A DNA stretch of 64,000 nt from contig CAYGPD010000010.1 of assembly GCA_964351655.1 (NCBI GenBank), forward strand, positions 15,134 to 79,133, in the 5' to 3' direction. Origin of the DNA: Hirschia sp964351655 (lineage in GTDB: Bacteria > Pseudomonadota > Alphaproteobacteria > Caulobacterales > Hyphomonadaceae). The position numbers and the translations under genes are program-made. Shown piece by piece: positions 10,801-18,710 of the stretch. Positions within the stretch are counted from its first letter, which is position 1, and every line of letters begins with the position of its first letter. The notes beneath the pieces are model-generated. The model ran no database searches and was not told where the DNA came from. It was given only the letters and a program-made list of their open reading frames with translations.

Positions 10801-11033
10801 TGACCGTCACAACGATCTTCGTCGGACTCGCCCCAATCTTCATCACTGAGGGTTTGGGGTCAGATGTCATGCGCCGTATCGCATTACCCATGCTGGGGGG
10901 AATGACATCTACTCTCATTCTTACATTGATCGTCATTCCAGCCGTTTATTACATTTGGGTTGGAAGACACTTTAAAACCACAACACCAATTACCAAAATA
11001 CGTTCCCAAATATCCATTCCAACCGGAGATTAG
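7830..11033 (+). CDS. cusA: CusA/CzcA-family heavy-metal RND efflux pump
   Basis: A 1067-residue inner-membrane proton-driven RND transporter. Signatures of the heavy-metal group are clear: DTQVIIRTDFPGQSPQ near the N-terminus, SSMFGTSFVYVIFEDGVDLYWARSR at about 95-120 (shown here only as family evidence), GPDATGVGWV, and in the fourth membrane helix GGIAIAIGAMVDASIVLVEN, the pattern of monovalent-metal (Cu/Ag) pumps. Two large periplasmic loops separate membrane helices 1-2 and 7-8, as in all RND pumps. Length is normal for the family (about 1040). It starts 9 nt after the adaptor gene with GGAG upstream. With its neighbours it should expel Cu(I) or Ag(I) from the periplasm. Confidence 0.94.
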   Translation: MSNEYSTDMTGHDPTKSFIASVISWSISNQIIVLALSIALGVAGWFAVRATPLDAVPDLTDTQVIIRTDFPGQSPQIVEDLVTYPLSTNLLGLPKTKDVRGSSMFGTSFVYVIFEDGVDLYWARSRVLEALSRLGSQLPEGVVPQMGPDATGVGWVYQYALVDKTGTTDLAELRSLQDWFLKLELSGVDGVAEVASVGGFEREYQVLIDPNLLRSYNIPLKRVAEAIRAASSEVGGRVLEQAETEFVIRSSGYVEKKADLEQVVLYSSDGTPVLLSAVGRIVEGPALRRGIVELNGEGETVAGVIVMRDGENALTVIQRVKDKLDQLQAGLPDGVEIETVYDRTSLISGSVDYLQKKLLEEGLAVTFVILIFLLHVRSSLVAVITLPLGVLGAFILMSWQGVTANIMSLGGIAIAIGAMVDASIVLVENASRKLSDFSQKPTKKQHREALIHSAQEVGPGIFFSLLIITVSFLPVFALTGESYRLFSPLAFTKTYAMAFAAILSITLVPVLMLHLMRGKFAKEEANPLNAFFVWAYKPILHTALRFKWVTVTLALLATGSVLVPLQRLGSEFMPALYEGELLYMPTTLPGVSSTKIREILGQTNRVIKTVPEVERVFGKAGRAETATDPAPLSMIETWIKLKPPSQWRSGMKVDDIIAELNSKLQMPGLINSWGYPIKIRMDMVSTGVRTPIGIKVTGDSLLEIERIARDIETTVSNISGTRSAFADRVLGGKYLEITPDRSELARRNIDMGVFQTVIQTALGGTQLAQSVEGRERYNIILRYDRPFRESPDDLENILVPTPEGAHIPLVELASIAYTEGPPMIRSENARLTGWVFVDIAERDIGSYVAEAQKAVSDSVPLPAGYAVSFSGQYKQMLEAAERLKIAIPSAIGLIFILLMLHFGRLDRTIIIMLSLPFGLIGGLWAIWLAGYNLSVAVAVGFIALGGIAVETAVVMLLYIDAEVRRTSPQTRPQLYDAITHGAAMRVRPKLMTVTTIFVGLAPIFITEGLGSDVMRRIALPMLGGMTSTLILTLIVIPAVYYIWVGRHFKTTTPITKIRSQISIPTGD

Positions 11034-11038
11034 CCATA

Positions 11039-11473
11039 ATGAATTACCTTACACCCATTTTTTTGGGCTCGCTTTCTTTAGCTATTGCAGCATGCAGCAA
11101 GCCTGAGCAAGAGCACCCAATAACCACTTCTCCTTCTGAAGAAGTACAGAGTACCTCCACACACGATGCACATATGAACCACGAAGAAAGCACATCACAA
11201 GCAGCCATAGGGCACGCAACCGGCAAAGTGGAATCTATTGGTCCCAATGGAGACTTTATAGTTATCGACCACAGCCCAATTCCTGAAATTGGTATGGGCG
11301 CAATGACAATGGGTTTTGACATCCAAGGCAAAGTTGACCTGTCAAACTTCACATCAGGAAACAAAGTATCATTCATGGTAAAAAAAGGACGCGATAACAG
11401 TTATCGTATTACAGATATTTGTAACACTGAAACTCAAGGCGATGATTGCCTAACTGCATCTATGAAACACTAA
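11039..11473 (+). CDS. CusF-like copper-binding lipoprotein
   Basis: A 144-residue lipoprotein; the lipobox is LAIAAC with Cys19. A His/Met-rich linker (THDAHMNHEES) precedes a CusF-type beta-barrel domain (about residues 58-125). The copper site is readable by alignment with E. coli CusF: H78, M89 and M91 match His36, Met47 and Met49, while the cation-pi tryptophan Trp44 is replaced by M86. It lies 5 nt after the pump gene as the last member of the operon and should act as a periplasmic metallochaperone or metal buffer for the exporter. Two cysteines near the end (ICNTETQGDDC) could form a disulfide. Confidence 0.85.
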   Translation: MNYLTPIFLGSLSLAIAACSKPEQEHPITTSPSEEVQSTSTHDAHMNHEESTSQAAIGHATGKVESIGPNGDFIVIDHSPIPEIGMGAMTMGFDIQGKVDLSNFTSGNKVSFMVKKGRDNSYRITDICNTETQGDDCLTASMKH

Positions 11474-11581
11474 TTTTTCTAATTTATTCAAAGTATTGAA
11501 CAAATGATCAATTCAGCACTATCATTGTTAAAGTTACTCCACCAACTATAACTCAACTATCAGTCAACTTACCTTATGATA

Positions 11582-11635
11582 GAGACTGAATAGCTTCTAG
11601 TCTCCCCTGTCGGCAGCAATTATATTGTTGCCGGC
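11582..11635 (+). promoter_or_regulatory. Two tandem hairpins in the leader upstream of cobT
   Basis: The 198-nt gap between the copper operon and cobT contains two inverted repeats in a row. The first has arms GAGACT (11582-11587) and AGTCTC (11599-11604). The second is a stronger 11-bp stem (11609-11619 with 11625-11635, two G-U pairs, 5-nt loop). Neither is followed by a T run, so neither is a standard terminator. I see no B12-box motif, so this is not a recognisable cobalamin riboswitch. It may end the copper transcript or form a leader structure for cobT. Confidence 0.35.
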
Positions 11636-11671
11636 AACTCTTCAAAATATCTTGGTATATTGTTTTAACGA

Positions 11672-12730
11672 TTGAATTTGTTGTTAAATTCGTTACCCGT
11701 TATAGACATGACCAATTCAAACCTTTCTTCCGCAGAGTTTAAATCTCATCTTTTTGCCAAGATTAATGGCAAAACTAAACCTGTGGGTTCTTTGGGAAAA
11801 ATAGAAAAGCTCGCAAAACAGATTGCTATAAGTCAGCACACTTTATCTCCTGTAATGAACGCATGCAGACTGACAATTTTTGCTGGTGATCATGGGATGG
11901 CAAATGCAGGGGTTTCTGCTTTTCCTCAAATTGTTACCCAACAGATGGTCCTGAATTTCCTGTCAGGTGGTGCTGCGGCGAATGTTTTCGCCCGTTCAAA
12001 TAATGTTAAAATTCAAGTTGTTGATGCAGGCGTAGCAGGTGATCCAATTAATCACCCTCACCTCATTTCGCATCGGATAGCCTCCGGTACAAAAAACGCA
12101 ATCACTGAGTCTGCAATGACCAAAGAGCAGGCACAGCGTGCTATAGTGTTTGGAAAAAACATTGGAAACAATGAAAACTTCCAAGCTGAATGCTTTGGAG
12201 AAATGGGGATCGGAAACACCTCATCTGCCACACTAATTGCCCACAAAATTCTTGGATTATCACTCGATACACTAACGGGCAGAGGCACAGGTCTTGATGA
12301 TGCTGGGCTGGCGCGCAAACGCGACTTATTAAAACAAGCAGCAAACCGAACAACCGAACACTTATCACCAATGGTCGCATTGCAAGAATATGGTGGTTTT
12401 GAAATCGCAATGATGGTGGGAGCGATGATTGGCGCGGCTGAATCTGAAAAAATCGTTATAGTTGATGGGTTTATCGCAACATCTGCGGCCCTCATAGCGC
12501 AACAAATCTCTCCCGCTATAAAACAAAACCTTGTATTTGCTCACGTTTCTGAGGAACAAGGCCATATCGCATTGCTAGACGCAATCGGCGCTAAGCCATT
12601 GTTAAATCTAGAAATGAGACTTGGTGAAGGCACAGGCGCGCTGCTCGCATGGCCTCTCGTGAAAGCCGCCGCTGCTATGCTAAATGAAATGGCAAGTTTT
12701 GAAAGTGCAAGCGTAAGCAATATTACATGA
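11672..12730 (+). CDS. cobT: Nicotinate-nucleotide--dimethylbenzimidazole phosphoribosyltransferase
   Basis: A 352-residue enzyme that makes alpha-ribazole phosphate from dimethylbenzimidazole and nicotinate mononucleotide, supplying the lower ligand of cobalamin. Family motifs: TKPVGSLGKIEKLA near residue 37, GDHGMANAGVSAFP, GEMGIGNTSSA, and the C-terminal LRLGEGTGAL-like LEMRLGEGTGALLA with the catalytic Glu. The start is judged to be TTG at 11672 rather than ATG at 11708. The residues between them (LNSLPVID) match the conserved N-terminus of other CobT proteins (LRALPAVD in E. coli), and a stop codon closes the frame just upstream. It is the first gene of the salvage operon and overlaps cobS by 4 nt. 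Confidence 0.93.
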   Translation: MNLLLNSLPVIDMTNSNLSSAEFKSHLFAKINGKTKPVGSLGKIEKLAKQIAISQHTLSPVMNACRLTIFAGDHGMANAGVSAFPQIVTQQMVLNFLSGGAAANVFARSNNVKIQVVDAGVAGDPINHPHLISHRIASGTKNAITESAMTKEQAQRAIVFGKNIGNNENFQAECFGEMGIGNTSSATLIAHKILGLSLDTLTGRGTGLDDAGLARKRDLLKQAANRTTEHLSPMVALQEYGGFEIAMMVGAMIGAAESEKIVIVDGFIATSAALIAQQISPAIKQNLVFAHVSEEQGHIALLDAIGAKPLLNLEMRLGEGTGALLAWPLVKAAAAMLNEMASFESASVSNIT

Positions 12731-13497
12731 CTAGCGCTATTCGCAATGAAATCAGCGTTTTTTTACTCGCTGTACAGTTCCTGACTAGGTTAAGCTTGCC
12801 CTCTGATATTGGCTTCACCCCCACCAGACTAGCGTCTGCTCCCGCCTACTTCCCTCTTGTTGGTCTACTGATAGGTGCCTGCATAGCCGGTACTTATGGT
12901 CTACTATCTACAGTCTTCTCAACGCCTATTTCTATCTTGATATCGACTGGAATTTCTCTCGCACTAACAGGTGCATTTCACGAAGATGGATTAGCAGATA
13001 CATTCGACGGTATTGGCGGAGGTCATACCAAAGACAAATCATTGGAGATAATGAAGGATAGCCGTTTGGGCACCTATGGAAGTTGCGCACTCATTCTCGC
13101 GCTCCTTATAAAAATCGCTGCGCTAATTGAACTTGGATCATCACTCATTGTTCCAGTTCTTATATTTGCTCACGGGCTTTCAAGGTTATCTAGCGTATTG
13201 GTCATCGCTTCCAGCCGATATGTTCGTGCTGAAGGAACTGGAAAACCTACTGCGACTGGCATTACAATTTTCAGACTAATATTTGCATTAGGCGTGGGTA
13301 GCGCCAGCATAGCAATATTCTCAATTTTCGTATCCATATCCGTCACCCTGTTTGCTTTGCTAGGATTGTTGATTGGTCATGTCATTGCTAGAATGATGTT
13401 TGAAAAGAAACTCGGAGGCTACACTGGCGACACTCTTGGAGCAGTTCAGCAATTTAGTGAGATTGGTATATATTTGGGTATCCTCGCATGCCTATAA
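12727..13497 (+). CDS. cobS: Adenosylcobinamide-GDP ribazoletransferase (cobalamin synthase)
   Basis: A 256-residue polytopic inner-membrane enzyme that joins adenosylcobinamide-GDP with alpha-ribazole (phosphate) to give adenosylcobalamin (phosphate). The diagnostic motif GAFHEDGLADTFDGIGGG, with its acidic metal-binding residues, appears at about residues 83-100, followed by MKDSRLGTYG. Several hydrophobic segments follow, giving roughly six membrane helices. It is coupled to cobT (ATGA overlap) and to the phosphatase gene downstream (10-nt overlap), so the last steps of nucleotide-loop assembly are co-translated. Confidence 0.93.
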   Translation: MTSAIRNEISVFLLAVQFLTRLSLPSDIGFTPTRLASAPAYFPLVGLLIGACIAGTYGLLSTVFSTPISILISTGISLALTGAFHEDGLADTFDGIGGGHTKDKSLEIMKDSRLGTYGSCALILALLIKIAALIELGSSLIVPVLIFAHGLSRLSSVLVIASSRYVRAEGTGKPTATGITIFRLIFALGVGSASIAIFSIFVSISVTLFALLGLLIGHVIARMMFEKKLGGYTGDTLGAVQQFSEIGIYLGILACL

Positions 13498-14024
13498 CAT
13501 TGATGCGCCACACGACCCCAAATGTGTCCACACAAATATGCTACGGCAAAACCGACATTGCCCTCGCTGCGACGTTTGAATCAGAAGCAGCAGCTGCTTA
13601 CAAAGCACTCCCTTCCATAGACGCTATTGTCACTAGCCCACTTTCCAGATGCCGAAGGCTTGCTGACTACATCTCGGCGCAAACCAGAGTACAAATTTCA
13701 ATTGATGATCGTTTTCAAGAAATGGACTTTGGAAATTGGGAAATGACACCTTGGAGTGACGTTCCTCGAGACGAACTAGATATTTGGGCAGACAATTTCC
13801 TCCATGCCAAACCACATGGAGGTGAAAGTGTTGACCAATTGCGCCAACGCGTTCGACAAGGAATTTTCGAACTACAACATGAAAACTCTCACATACTTAT
13901 AATCACTCATTCTGGCGTTATAAGAGCCGCCTTCTCTACAGGCGATACTATTGCTGACTTTGACACACGCATTGATTTTGGTATGTCCACATCCCTAATT
14001 CAAACCTCAGCCGCTAACCGTTAA
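13488..14024 (+). CDS. cobC: Histidine phosphatase family protein, probable alpha-ribazole phosphatase
   Basis: A 178-residue cytoplasmic phosphatase of the phosphoglycerate-mutase fold. The catalytic RH appears in LMRHTTP at the N-terminus. The second arginine region is TSPLSRCRRLADY, the acid residue lies in EMDFGNWE, and the second catalytic His is in ITHSGVIRA. The motif order and the position after cobS point to removal of the phosphate from alpha-ribazole phosphate or adenosylcobalamin phosphate. The symbol follows the Salmonella name CobC for this phosphatase; a different enzyme further on carries the alphaproteobacterial CobC name. Confidence 0.87.
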   Translation: MPITLMRHTTPNVSTQICYGKTDIALAATFESEAAAAYKALPSIDAIVTSPLSRCRRLADYISAQTRVQISIDDRFQEMDFGNWEMTPWSDVPRDELDIWADNFLHAKPHGGESVDQLRQRVRQGIFELQHENSHILIITHSGVIRAAFSTGDTIADFDTRIDFGMSTSLIQTSAANR

Positions 14025-14039
14025 ATTTGGAATTTTGTT

Positions 14040-14642
14040 ATGAGCAATTCGGACGCACACAAAGACAAAATGAAGGCCCTTCAAACGGAGCAACGCAAGA
14101 AAACGTCCGAAGCGACAGATCCAGATCGGGGTCTCGTGCTCATTCATACCGGAAACGGTAAAGGAAAATCGAGTTCCGCGTTTGGCGTGATTGCTCGCGC
14201 GCTCGGCTGGAGTAAGAAAGTTGGAGTCGTTCAGTTCATCAAAGGAAAATGGATTACTGGTGAACGACAATTCTTTGCCAAATTTGGAGATCAATTGCAT
14301 TGGCATACAATGGGCGAAGGTTTTACATGGGATACCCAAGATAAAGAACGAGATATTGCAGCGGCCCAAGCTGCATTCAACCGCGCTATCGAGATGATGA
14401 AAAGTGGCGATTATGATCTTGTCGTGCTGGATGAAATTAATATCGCTATGCGTTACGAATATCTCAGCGTGGAGCAAGTCCTTGAAGGTCTAAAATCTCG
14501 CTCCGACAAAACCAGTGTCATTCTAACCGGACGCGATGCTAAGCAAGAGCTTTGCGACTATGCAGACCTTGTCACTGAAATGCGTGAAGTTAAACACCCT
14601 TTCCAGTCCGGCATTAAAGCTCAACGCGGAATCGATTTTTAA
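14040..14642 (+). CDS. cobO: Corrinoid adenosyltransferase
   Basis: A 200-residue ATP:co(I)rrinoid adenosyltransferase of the CobA/CobO type, which attaches the 5'-deoxyadenosyl group to cobalt in cobinamide or cobyrinic acid diamide. The P-loop is GNGKGKSSSAFG at about residues 38-49. Other family motifs are VGVVQFIKGKW, VVLDEINIAM (Walker B) and VILTGRDAK. It follows the phosphatase gene by 15 nt and ends the first cobalamin operon. In a salvage setting it would activate imported cobinamide before CobU acts. Confidence 0.93.
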   Translation: MSNSDAHKDKMKALQTEQRKKTSEATDPDRGLVLIHTGNGKGKSSSAFGVIARALGWSKKVGVVQFIKGKWITGERQFFAKFGDQLHWHTMGEGFTWDTQDKERDIAAAQAAFNRAIEMMKSGDYDLVVLDEINIAMRYEYLSVEQVLEGLKSRSDKTSVILTGRDAKQELCDYADLVTEMREVKHPFQSGIKAQRGIDF

Positions 14643-14702
14643 AGACCCGCCAAAAGCCTGTAATTGACACGTCTTCGCAATTGCAGCATACCCGCGCCTA
14701 GA

Positions 14703-14854
14703 TGGTGCTTTCAATGGAAAGCTAAGAGGGAAGTCGGTGTAAATCCGACACTATACCCGTAACTGTTAGCGAGAAGCTGACGGCCAGAATGTCACTGAGG
14801 TTTTTCCTCGGGAAGACGGCCCGAAGTGTAGATACGCAAGTCAGGAAACCTGCC
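14703..14854 (+). promoter_or_regulatory. Cobalamin (B12) riboswitch
   Basis: Conserved riboswitch segments appear in the right order: GGTGCTTTC at the P2/P3 start, GGGAAGTCGGTGTAAATCCG (14728-14747), the core CCCGTAACTGT, GTCACTG, GGGAAGACGGCCCGAAG and the B12 box GCAAGTCAGGAAACCTGCC (14836-14854). This is the standard adenosylcobalamin-sensing aptamer. It sits ahead of btuB and its co-transcribed transport and salvage genes, so high coenzyme B12 should switch them off. About 167 nt separate the aptamer from the btuB start, and no other gene lies in the 14643-15021 gap. Within that stretch two mutually exclusive small hairpins (GGCAT/ATGCC and GAAGAG/CTCTTC, 14885-14914) could serve as the expression platform. 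Confidence 0.96.
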
Positions 14855-15021
14855 ATCGCGTCGTTCGTCTGTAGCCCGGGAATAGGCATATGGTACGGAA
14901 GAGCATGCCTCTTCTTTGTAACGATAAAAATAGCTTGGTCGCCTGCATTCATTCGAGTGGAGCCCATAATATCGTTATAGAAAATGCAGCATCAGGCGAC
15001 GGTGCATTTTGGAAAAAAATT

Positions 15022-16878
15022 ATGATCTATAAAACAGCCCTCCTCGGTGCCGTCGCATTAGCATGTCTACCATCTGCATTTGCAGATGACACAACTAGTG
15101 ATGAAGTTACGAAAACACTTAGCCCCATAATTATCGAAAGCTCTCGTTTAAACCAAACCCTTACAGAAATCGGTAGCAGTGTTGACGTCATTACATCAGC
15201 GGATATCGAAGAACTTGGATTTGATTTTGCGATTGATGCTATCGCCAATGCTCCATCCGTGACTGTGAACCAAAATGGTGGTTTCGGTGGACAAGCAAGT
15301 GTACGCATTCGCGGTGCCAGCTCCGGTCAAACATTGGTAATGATTGATGGTGTTCCAGTTGGTGATGTCAGCACGACTGATGGCAGCTTTAACTTTGCGC
15401 GCCTTGGTACAGAATCAATCGAGCGTATTGAAATCCTAAAAGGCGCTCAGTCGACCCTCTGGGGAACTGATGCAATTGGCGGTGTAATTTCTATTACTAC
15501 AAAAACACCAGATGAAGGGTTTGGCGGCGACGCATTCGCAGAAATTGGTTCTTTTGAAACAGTCCGTGGTGGAGCCGCCGTAGAATATGGTGGCGAAACA
15601 GGCGACTTTAGACTTTCATACAATGCAATCGACACCGCGGGTATTTCGAAAGCAGATGAAGCAAACCGCAATGATGAAAAAGACGGTTTTGAAAGCCAAA
15701 GTGTAACTGCAAAAGGTGGCTTTAATTTCAACTCCACAACACGCCTAGAAGCTGGAATGCTTTATCAAGATTCTACGACTGAAATTGACGGCTATCAATT
15801 TGGCGCTCAGGGCAATGTCGGCGATTCAAATGACCAAAGTGATGTTGAGGAAATATCTGGACACGCAAAACTTAGTTTTTCACTTTTTTCAGACAAATTA
15901 GAGAACGATATTTTAGTTGGCTATTCAAATATTGATCGAGAAAACTCAAATGCAGGCGTAACAAGCTTTGCTGCTGAAGGTGAAAGATGGTTGGGTCGCT
16001 ATCAAGGACTGTTCTCGATCAATGATGCAAACAAACTTGCATTTGGTCTTGAACACGAAGAAGGCACTTTTAATAGTGGTTCTTCTTTTGGCTCAGATGA
16101 TGGTGAGCAAACGACAGACAGTATCTTTGCAATGTATGAGTTGCAGCCAATTGAAAGCCTAACGCTTACAGCCGGTGTACGTGTTGATGATCATGATGCT
16201 TATGGCACACAGACAACAGGCCGTGTAGCTGCTGCTTATAATCCAAATGATATTGTAACGCTTCGTGCAAGCTGGGGTCAGGGTTTCAAAGCCCCGTCTC
16301 TATACCAGCTTTACAGTCAGTATGGCACACCAACTCTTTCACCTGAAGAATCGGAAGGTTTTGACGTTGGGCTAGACCTTCGTACATCAGATAATAAAGG
16401 CACGTTTGGTGTGACCTATTTTGATCAGGAAGTGACTAACCAGATCGACTTCTCGTTTGCGACCTTTACTTATGACAATATCGCAAAAGTAAATTCCAGA
16501 GGAGTAGAAGTCTCTGGAAGCTACCAATTGCTTAATTGGTTAGGTGTGAACGCAAACTACGCATATATTGATGCGGAGGATGATGCTGGCGAAGAGCTAG
16601 TGCGCATTCCCGAACATTCTGGTGACTTTACAATGTCTTTCACACCTGAAGGTCCATTTAGTAGTGCAATATTGGTGCGCTATAACGGGTCTGAAGAAGA
16701 CAGAAACGGCAAAGTAGATGCATGGACGCGCGTCGACCTTTCTGCCAGCTATGATGTGACAAGCAATGTTGAAGTTTATACACGCATCGAGAACTTGTTT
16801 GACGAAGAATATCAACAGATCTTAGGCTATGGAACGCCCGGTATCTCCGGATCATTTGGCCTTCGTTTGAGCTACTAA
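15022..16878 (+). CDS. btuB: BtuB-type TonB-dependent vitamin B12 receptor
   Basis: A 618-residue outer-membrane receptor. The signal peptide ends near LPSAFA-DDTT. The TonB box is in SPIIIESSRLNQ. The plug carries VNQNGGFGGQASVRIRG and TLVMIDGVPVGD, and IERIEILKGAQSTLWGTDAIGGVI is the classic BtuB/Cir-type plug ending. The barrel ends in GLRLSY, with a terminal aromatic residue. Length matches E. coli BtuB (about 614). The frame is open back to an ATG at 14890, but the signal peptide fixes the start at 15022. Riboswitch control upstream and BtuFCD genes downstream support cobalamin or cobinamide as ligand. Confidence 0.95.
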   Translation: MIYKTALLGAVALACLPSAFADDTTSDEVTKTLSPIIIESSRLNQTLTEIGSSVDVITSADIEELGFDFAIDAIANAPSVTVNQNGGFGGQASVRIRGASSGQTLVMIDGVPVGDVSTTDGSFNFARLGTESIERIEILKGAQSTLWGTDAIGGVISITTKTPDEGFGGDAFAEIGSFETVRGGAAVEYGGETGDFRLSYNAIDTAGISKADEANRNDEKDGFESQSVTAKGGFNFNSTTRLEAGMLYQDSTTEIDGYQFGAQGNVGDSNDQSDVEEISGHAKLSFSLFSDKLENDILVGYSNIDRENSNAGVTSFAAEGERWLGRYQGLFSINDANKLAFGLEHEEGTFNSGSSFGSDDGEQTTDSIFAMYELQPIESLTLTAGVRVDDHDAYGTQTTGRVAAAYNPNDIVTLRASWGQGFKAPSLYQLYSQYGTPTLSPEESEGFDVGLDLRTSDNKGTFGVTYFDQEVTNQIDFSFATFTYDNIAKVNSRGVEVSGSYQLLNWLGVNANYAYIDAEDDAGEELVRIPEHSGDFTMSFTPEGPFSSAILVRYNGSEEDRNGKVDAWTRVDLSASYDVTSNVEVYTRIENLFDEEYQQILGYGTPGISGSFGLRLSY

Positions 16879-16879
16879 T

Positions 16880-17728
16880 ATGTTTCGGCTGACAATTTTC
16901 CTTGGGTTTATTTTACTCTCGTCCTGCAAAGGGCAAGAGCAAATAGTGTCTGATATTACAGACCGACCAATGAGAATTGTCAGCCTTGATTTTTGTTCCG
17001 ATCAATATGTTTTAAAACTTGTTGATCGGGACCGTATTTTGGGTGTGTCTCCCGATGCAAAAAAGCAATTTTCCTATATGCGAGACATAGCCGACGGAAT
17101 TGCGTCCATCAAGCCTATTGCTGAAGATGTTATTTTAAAAAAGCCAGACCTTGTTGTGAGGTCGTATGGTGGTGGCCCCAACGCTGCGCACTTCTTTGAG
17201 CAAGCAGGCATTCCTGTTCTAAACGTGGGGTGGGCAAACGACCTTGATGGCGTAAAACGCGTGATTTCTGAGATGTCAGCTGGGCTTGATGAATCTGAAA
17301 AGGGCAACCAGATCATTGCCCAAATGGATGATAGATTAAACGCTATCCAGTCAACTTTTGGCGATGTAACAGCGCTCTATATGACCCCTACAGGTGTTAC
17401 ATCGGGGGCCGGTTCCTTGGTGCACGAAATGCTGCTTGCTGCTGGCCTGACGAATTTTCAAGATCTTCCAGGTTGGCGTTCATTACCGCTAGAGCGTCTA
17501 GCTTATGAGCAACCTGATATAATCGCTGCCGCTTTTTTTGAAAGCAAAACTAACCACAAAGATGCCTGGAGCGCGATGCGTCACCCAGTAGCCAAAGAAC
17601 AGATGATTGAGCAACCCACTGTTATGTTGCAAGGTGCATGGACAGCCTGTGGAAGCTGGTTTCTTTTGGATGCGATAGAGGCACTCGCAAGCGCCAAATA
17701 CGAAAGCATATCTCCTGATGACAATTGA
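16880..17728 (+). CDS. btuF: BtuF-type cobalamin-binding lipoprotein of an ABC importer
   Basis: A 282-residue periplasmic-binding protein of the helical-backbone (type III) class. The signal sequence ends in a lipobox-like LLSSC (Cys16), so it is probably membrane-anchored. Typical lines include MRIVSLDFCSDQYVLKLVD and KPDLVVRSYGG. It begins 1 nt after the btuB stop and overlaps the permease gene by 11 nt. It should capture cobalamin or cobinamide delivered by BtuB and hand it to BtuCD. Iron-siderophore binders share the fold, but the riboswitch and surrounding cobalamin genes decide the assignment. Confidence 0.88.
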   Translation: MFRLTIFLGFILLSSCKGQEQIVSDITDRPMRIVSLDFCSDQYVLKLVDRDRILGVSPDAKKQFSYMRDIADGIASIKPIAEDVILKKPDLVVRSYGGGPNAAHFFEQAGIPVLNVGWANDLDGVKRVISEMSAGLDESEKGNQIIAQMDDRLNAIQSTFGDVTALYMTPTGVTSGAGSLVHEMLLAAGLTNFQDLPGWRSLPLERLAYEQPDIIAAAFFESKTNHKDAWSAMRHPVAKEQMIEQPTVMLQGAWTACGSWFLLDAIEALASAKYESISPDDN

Positions 17729-18710
17729 ACGTATTATAAATCTAGCGTTAATTGCCGGATGCATATTGGCGCTTGTCGTTGCGTGTTTCTTGGGCTCCAC
17801 CCCTTTGGGGTTTGAACGTGTGTTTGCAGCCTTGATAGGGCAAGGAAATGCCGGCGATACATTGGTCATATGGCAAATTCGATTGCCGCGTGCACTGGCT
17901 GCGTTTAGCGTTGGAGCTGCTTTGGGTATAAGCGGGGCAGCCTTACAAGGATTATTACGGAACCCTTTGGCGGAACCGGGTGTATTAGGCGTCTCTTCGT
18001 CAGCCTCCCTCGCCGCGACTTTTACAATCTATTATGGGCTAACAGCACTCAGCCCTTGGGCAATGCCAATATCGGCAATAGTCGGTGCCCTTGCAGCCAC
18101 CACAATTTTAGCACTTGCTGCGATTACAACTCAATCAGTCGTTACCCTCATTTTGATTGGCGTAGGAATTTCAAGCTTCACCGCCGCCATGATGAGTCTT
18201 TTGCTCAATCTTGCGCCAAATCCTTTCTCTATTTCTGACATGATCAATTGGATGCTTGGCTCGGTAGCGAACCGCAGCTTTGAAGACCTTCAGCTTTCTG
18301 TGCCATTTATTATATTAGGAATGGCTATCCTTTTTGGTACACGCCGCGGTTTGTCAGCCCTCACCTTGGGCGATGAAGCTGCAAACGGTATAGGGTTAAA
18401 CCTAAAACATCAGCGCATTGCAGTTGTGCTTGGTGCCGGCCTTACAACTGGTGCGGCGGTTTCACTTGCTGGTGCTATTGGTTTTGTAGGGATTGTGGCT
18501 CCGCACATTATCCGCCCATTAGTGCGCCACGATCCAGCGCGCTCTCTTTTGCCGTCTGCTTTACTGGCAGGTTTGTTCCTCACAATTGCAGATATTTTCG
18601 TACGTATCATTCCTACGCAAACAGAATTAAAACTGGGTGTTGTCGCAGCCTTAATAGGTGCTCCCGCTTTCATATGGATCGCAATTCAAAGGCGTACAGG
18701 ACATGAGTAA
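17718..18710 (+). CDS. btuC: BtuC-type ABC transporter permease (FecCD family)
   Basis: A 330-residue inner-membrane permease with about ten hydrophobic segments. Family motifs are IWQIRLPRALAAFSVGAALGISGAALQ near residues 53-79, RNPLAEPGVLGVSSSASLAA, and the ATPase-contact region GAIGFVGIVAPHIIRPLVRHD. Length is as for BtuC (about 326). It overlaps btuF and btuD by short stretches, so the three subunits are translationally coupled. It should import cobalamin across the inner membrane. Confidence 0.93.
   Translation: MTIERIINLALIAGCILALVVACFLGSTPLGFERVFAALIGQGNAGDTLVIWQIRLPRALAAFSVGAALGISGAALQGLLRNPLAEPGVLGVSSSASLAATFTIYYGLTALSPWAMPISAIVGALAATTILALAAITTQSVVTLILIGVGISSFTAAMMSLLLNLAPNPFSISDMINWMLGSVANRSFEDLQLSVPFIILGMAILFGTRRGLSALTLGDEAANGIGLNLKHQRIAVVLGAGLTTGAAVSLAGAIGFVGIVAPHIIRPLVRHDPARSLLPSALLAGLFLTIADIFVRIIPTQTELKLGVVAALIGAPAFIWIAIQRRTGHE

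Noticed and set aside
11474..11671. A second cobalamin riboswitch before cobT
   Set aside because: No B12 box or other conserved aptamer segment is present; only two simple hairpins.
14890..15021. 44-residue N-terminal extension of BtuB
   Set aside because: The signal peptide starts at the ATG at 15022; an extension ahead of it would block export, and the stretch belongs to the riboswitch leader.
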